Of a stretch of DNA of 64,000 bases, positions 61,496-64,000 are shown in pieces. This DNA comes from Gloeobacter kilaueensis JS1 (GTDB lineage: Bacteria; Cyanobacteriota; Cyanobacteriia; Gloeobacterales; Gloeobacteraceae): the NCBI RefSeq assembly GCF_000484535.1, contig NC_022600.1, forward strand, positions 3,844,001 to 3,908,000. Direction: 5' to 3'. Below the pieces are notes generated by a model that saw only the letters and a program-made list of their open reading frames with translations, did no database searches and was not told where the DNA came from. The position numbers and the translations under genes are program-made. The number at the start of each line of letters is the position of its first letter. Positions within the stretch are counted from its first letter, which is position 1.

Positions 61496-64000
61496 TCAAA
61501 AAAGCACACCCTGGAAGAGGCCAGTAACGGTTTTTTTGCGGCGACCGGAGCGGACCGGCTCGAAGCGGAAGAGGGTCTGGACAGTATCGAGCGGCCCGTG
61601 ATCGCTGAAGGCGGAGGGATGGAGGTTTTCGAGCTTCAATTCGCCCCGGATGAACTGCGAGAGCTGGTGGATCAGATCGCCGTCGATGCCATCCTCCTCG
61701 AAACCATTCATGGTGAGTTCGCCGCGTACCCGGTTGTCGTAGGCGAGCTTCGCGCCGACCAGTTTGAGGGCGGCAAGCTGGAAGCTGTCGCGGTAGACGA
61801 AGGCATGGACTTCTACCGGTTGGGTCTGGCCGGGCCGCCAGGAGCGCGCACCGCTCTGACGAAAGTTGGTCGCCCCGAAGGGCACCTCCAGATAAACGAT
61901 TGTCGGAAATTCCCGCAGGTTGAGGCCCGTCTCGACGCAGCGGCTGTTGATAATCACAGCGTCGGTGTCGGCGAGTACGGCCAGCAGCTTGCGGCGGCGG
62001 TCGTGGGGAGCACTGTCGAGGACGTACTGGCGGTTGGTGGGCGGGAGCGGTTCGCCCGGCTGGTAGGGCCGACAGTGGTGCGGGGCAGTAGCGTAAAAGC
62101 CTGCAATGCGCAGGTTCTGCCCTTCGCGCCGGTTAAAGTAGTCGCTCGCGCCAAGAAAGCGGTCGATATAGTCGTAGCGGCCCGTGTGGCAGACGTAGAT
62201 GAGCGTCTTGCGGCCCAGGGCTTTTTGCCGCAGCAGGAGCTTGAAGACGGCTTCTTCTTTGGGGAGCAGGCGCAGGCAACTGCCGTCCGGAGCCGCCAGA
62301 CCGGCGAGCGGCTCGAAGCGGGCAATGGCAGTGCCGTTGCTGTCGGTGAGCACCAGATCCTCGGCAGCAAAGCACAGATCTGGGCAGACCAGTTGCTTTT
62401 GCAACGCTGCGGCACTCAACCGCCAATCGCCATCTTCCAGCGCTTGAGCGATGGCGCTGTTGAAAGCATGGACCCGCTCCGCCTGCTCGGGCTCCATCGC
62501 GACGAGATGCTGGTACTGCAACAGCGGCGGCATCTTGAGATCCGCCAGATCGCTCAGCAGCAGGGGAATACCCAGTTCGAGCAGGTAGTGCTTGAGAATG
62601 TTCGGGTGGATGCCGGGGCGCTCGCGCAGGCGGACAATTTTTTTGCCGCTGTCGCTGTCGGTGACAATCGAGCGCTGCCAGAGGCCGTAGGTGCGGGCAA
62701 AGCGGCCCGCTTCGCTGAATTTGAAGTCGCGGCGGTAGCGACCAGAAAGGGCGTGCAATAGGTAGTGCAGGCTGCTGGCGTAACCGTCGCTGGGCGAAGC
62801 GGTCATCGCCAGGGTGTAGCGGGCCTGACAGACCAGAGCACGGAAGGCACCGGCCTGGCTGGTGTCGCGGGCCTTGTACATGTGCGCCTCGTCGGCGAGC
62901 AACAGATCGATAGGCAGGTCGCTGTGCTTGAGCCAGAGGGGCAGGGGCCACTGGCTGCGGCGGGGGCTGTCGGCGAGTTGGTGGGCGTAGCTGAAGAGCG
63001 GTTCACTGCAATGACAGAAATCTGCTGCAGCGCTCAAAGGCTCCCCCGGCTGGAGAATGCGCTCGAAGCAGCGCGGGCAGTAGGCTGCCTGCGAGAGGCT
63101 CACCTCGCGGCGCACCAGCGCCAGACGGGCCTGCCAGAGCTTTGCAAAGCCACCTTCCCGGCTACCGGACACTTTCTCGCGGATGAACTGGGCAATGGCA
63201 CTGTGGCTCGGAAACTGGGGGGCGGCGCTGAGCCATTCCAGGCAGAGGCGGGGGCTGATGGCAGTGAGGGCAGCGAGTTTGTCGCGCTGGTTGTTTGCCC
63301 AGAGCCGCCGCAGGGTGGTGAGCAGGTTGGCCTGCGCCCAGGGAGGAGAAAGGTGAGAACGAACAGGAGGCAGCGCTGGACCGGGCAGGCGCGGTGTGCC
63401 GTCGCTCAGATGCCAGACGGTAGCGGTGCCCAGGACGCGGCGGCGCAGTACAGCCGGATAGCGCTGGCGGCTGCCGCGCAGGATGTGGGGCGTGACCAGA
63501 AAAAAGACCAGCTCCTCGCTCACCGCTCCGGTGCGCCACTGGCGGCGGTACTCGCCGAGAGTAGCCAGGCTCTGTACCGGCACGATCCGGCGGCTGGTGT
63601 CCCTGGGCAGGGCCGCCTCGATCTCCTCGCGCCACTGGCTGCTATTCTGTTCGTCCTCCTGCACCAGATGGGCCGGGGCAAGGACGACGATATGAAACGG
63701 GCGGTGCTTTTGTTCTTTTTTTGCTAGACAGGCGGCGGTCGCCACTCCCATCAGCGATTTGCCGGTGCCGGTCTGGGCGATGAGGGCGGCGGTGCGCCAC
63801 CCGGCGGCAAAGCGGCTGACCAGGGCGTTGATCGCATCGCGCTGGCCATGAAACGGGGCGCGGGCCAGCGTCAGATCCCGGCAGTGATCCTCCCCCTGCC
63901 AGAGCGGCTCCGGCAGGCGCACCTGCGGTCTCAGCGTCTGGATATATTCGCCGACGTCGCCGATCTTGGGGGGACGTCGCTCGTAGCGCTCGATCCAGCG
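61496..64000 (-). CDS. SF2 helicase-like protein with zinc-finger insert (5' end off window)
   Basis: At least 834 aa; the frame stays open to the right edge (IERYERRPPKIGDVGEYIQT precedes the internal GTG at 63922), so the true start is beyond 64000. Walker A is AQTGTGKSLMG, the DEAH box is ADEAHMYKARDTSQ, motif III is AMTASPSD, and the C-terminal helicase lobe has SRCVETGLNLREFPTIVYLE and RQSGARSWRPGQTQPVEV (motif VI-like). Between the lobes sits a Cys-rich zinc-finger-like insert (CPRCFERI ... CHC). This resembles SNF2-related helicases carried on mobile or defence islands. The partner genes would be off window. Confidence 0.8.
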   Translation of the reverse strand, partial: RWIERYERRPPKIGDVGEYIQTLRPQVRLPEPLWQGEDHCRDLTLARAPFHGQRDAINALVSRFAAGWRTAALIAQTGTGKSLMGVATAACLAKKEQKHRPFHIVVLAPAHLVQEDEQNSSQWREEIEAALPRDTSRRIVPVQSLATLGEYRRQWRTGAVSEELVFFLVTPHILRGSRQRYPAVLRRRVLGTATVWHLSDGTPRLPGPALPPVRSHLSPPWAQANLLTTLRRLWANNQRDKLAALTAISPRLCLEWLSAAPQFPSHSAIAQFIREKVSGSREGGFAKLWQARLALVRREVSLSQAAYCPRCFERILQPGEPLSAAADFCHCSEPLFSYAHQLADSPRRSQWPLPLWLKHSDLPIDLLLADEAHMYKARDTSQAGAFRALVCQARYTLAMTASPSDGYASSLHYLLHALSGRYRRDFKFSEAGRFARTYGLWQRSIVTDSDSGKKIVRLRERPGIHPNILKHYLLELGIPLLLSDLADLKMPPLLQYQHLVAMEPEQAERVHAFNSAIAQALEDGDWRLSAAALQKQLVCPDLCFAAEDLVLTDSNGTAIARFEPLAGLAAPDGSCLRLLPKEEAVFKLLLRQKALGRKTLIYVCHTGRYDYIDRFLGASDYFNRREGQNLRIAGFYATAPHHCRPYQPGEPLPPTNRQYVLDSAPHDRRRKLLAVLADTDAVIINSRCVETGLNLREFPTIVYLEVPFGATNFRQSGARSWRPGQTQPVEVHAFVYRDSFQLAALKLVGAKLAYDNRVRGELTMNGFEEDGIDGDLIHQLSQFIRGELKLENLHPSAFSDHGPLDTVQTLFRFEPVRSGRRKKTVTGLFQGVLF

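Overview
The window comes from a high-GC cyanobacterium. psbA (photosystem II D1), a PAM68-family assembly factor, a Ycf52-type acetyltransferase, a GrpE-like regulator and many cyanobacterial-style hypotheticals point that way, and the base composition and gene mix look most like Gloeobacter. That genus call is an inference from memory of the family, not from a search.

Layout. The left edge carries the 5' end of inorganic pyrophosphatase (minus strand). A five-gene plus-strand block follows (705-17317). Its core is two giant polyketide/fatty-acid synthase proteins: one is nitronate-monooxygenase-like+KS-AT-ACP-KR-DH, the other KS-AT-DH-phosphopantetheinyl transferase. A free acyl carrier protein, an alkaline-phosphatase-superfamily enzyme and a beta-propeller protein follow. 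The two synthases together hold most activities that PUFA synthase (pfa) operons spread over PfaA-E. From 17.3 to 25.6 kb lie ordinary genes: a GH13 amylase with a starch-binding domain, an HTH-GrpE fusion, a GNAT enzyme, a WecA/TagO-like sugar-phosphate transferase, an amino-acid-type binding lipoprotein and topoisomerase I.

From 25.8 to 29.8 kb is a scarred region. It has an SDR, a catalase pseudogene with its core deleted, a secreted orphan, an AT-rich orphan, a dead Fic relic and an intact 'mobile mystery protein A/B' (HTH + Fic) pair lodged at the 3' end of leuS. Exactly 90 bp of the leuS 3' end is duplicated on the far side of the pair, which suggests a small unit that rebuilds the end of leuS on insertion.

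From 29.7 to 39 kb: leuS, a sulfate-binding protein with a SulP permease, a phospholipase-C/nuclease-like protein with an EF-hand and glycine zipper, and a two-gene lysine/aminoadipate-type catabolic operon. From 39.3 to 41.5 kb an OLD-like ATPase is paired with a partner gene broken by one in-frame amber codon, a probable decayed defence module. From 41.5 to 57.4 kb: a DUF4384-like protein overlapping the 3' end of psbA, psbA, TerB-like, TldE/PmbA, SfsA, an ECF sigma/anti-sigma/periplasmic triad, PAM68-aroF, a PstS-like protein, a prohibitin, dxr, topoisomerase IB and a rhodanese-like protein. From 57.6 to 64 kb: an HTH-like protein, an IS110-family insertion sequence with long non-coding flanks (one has a strong hairpin and a G-quadruplex motif), a secreted PQQ-type propeller and a truncated SF2 helicase running off the right edge.

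Gene packing is tight. At least seven convergent gene pairs share a 4-nt stop tetramer, and several same-strand pairs overlap by 1 or 4 nt. No rRNA, tRNA or CRISPR array was seen.
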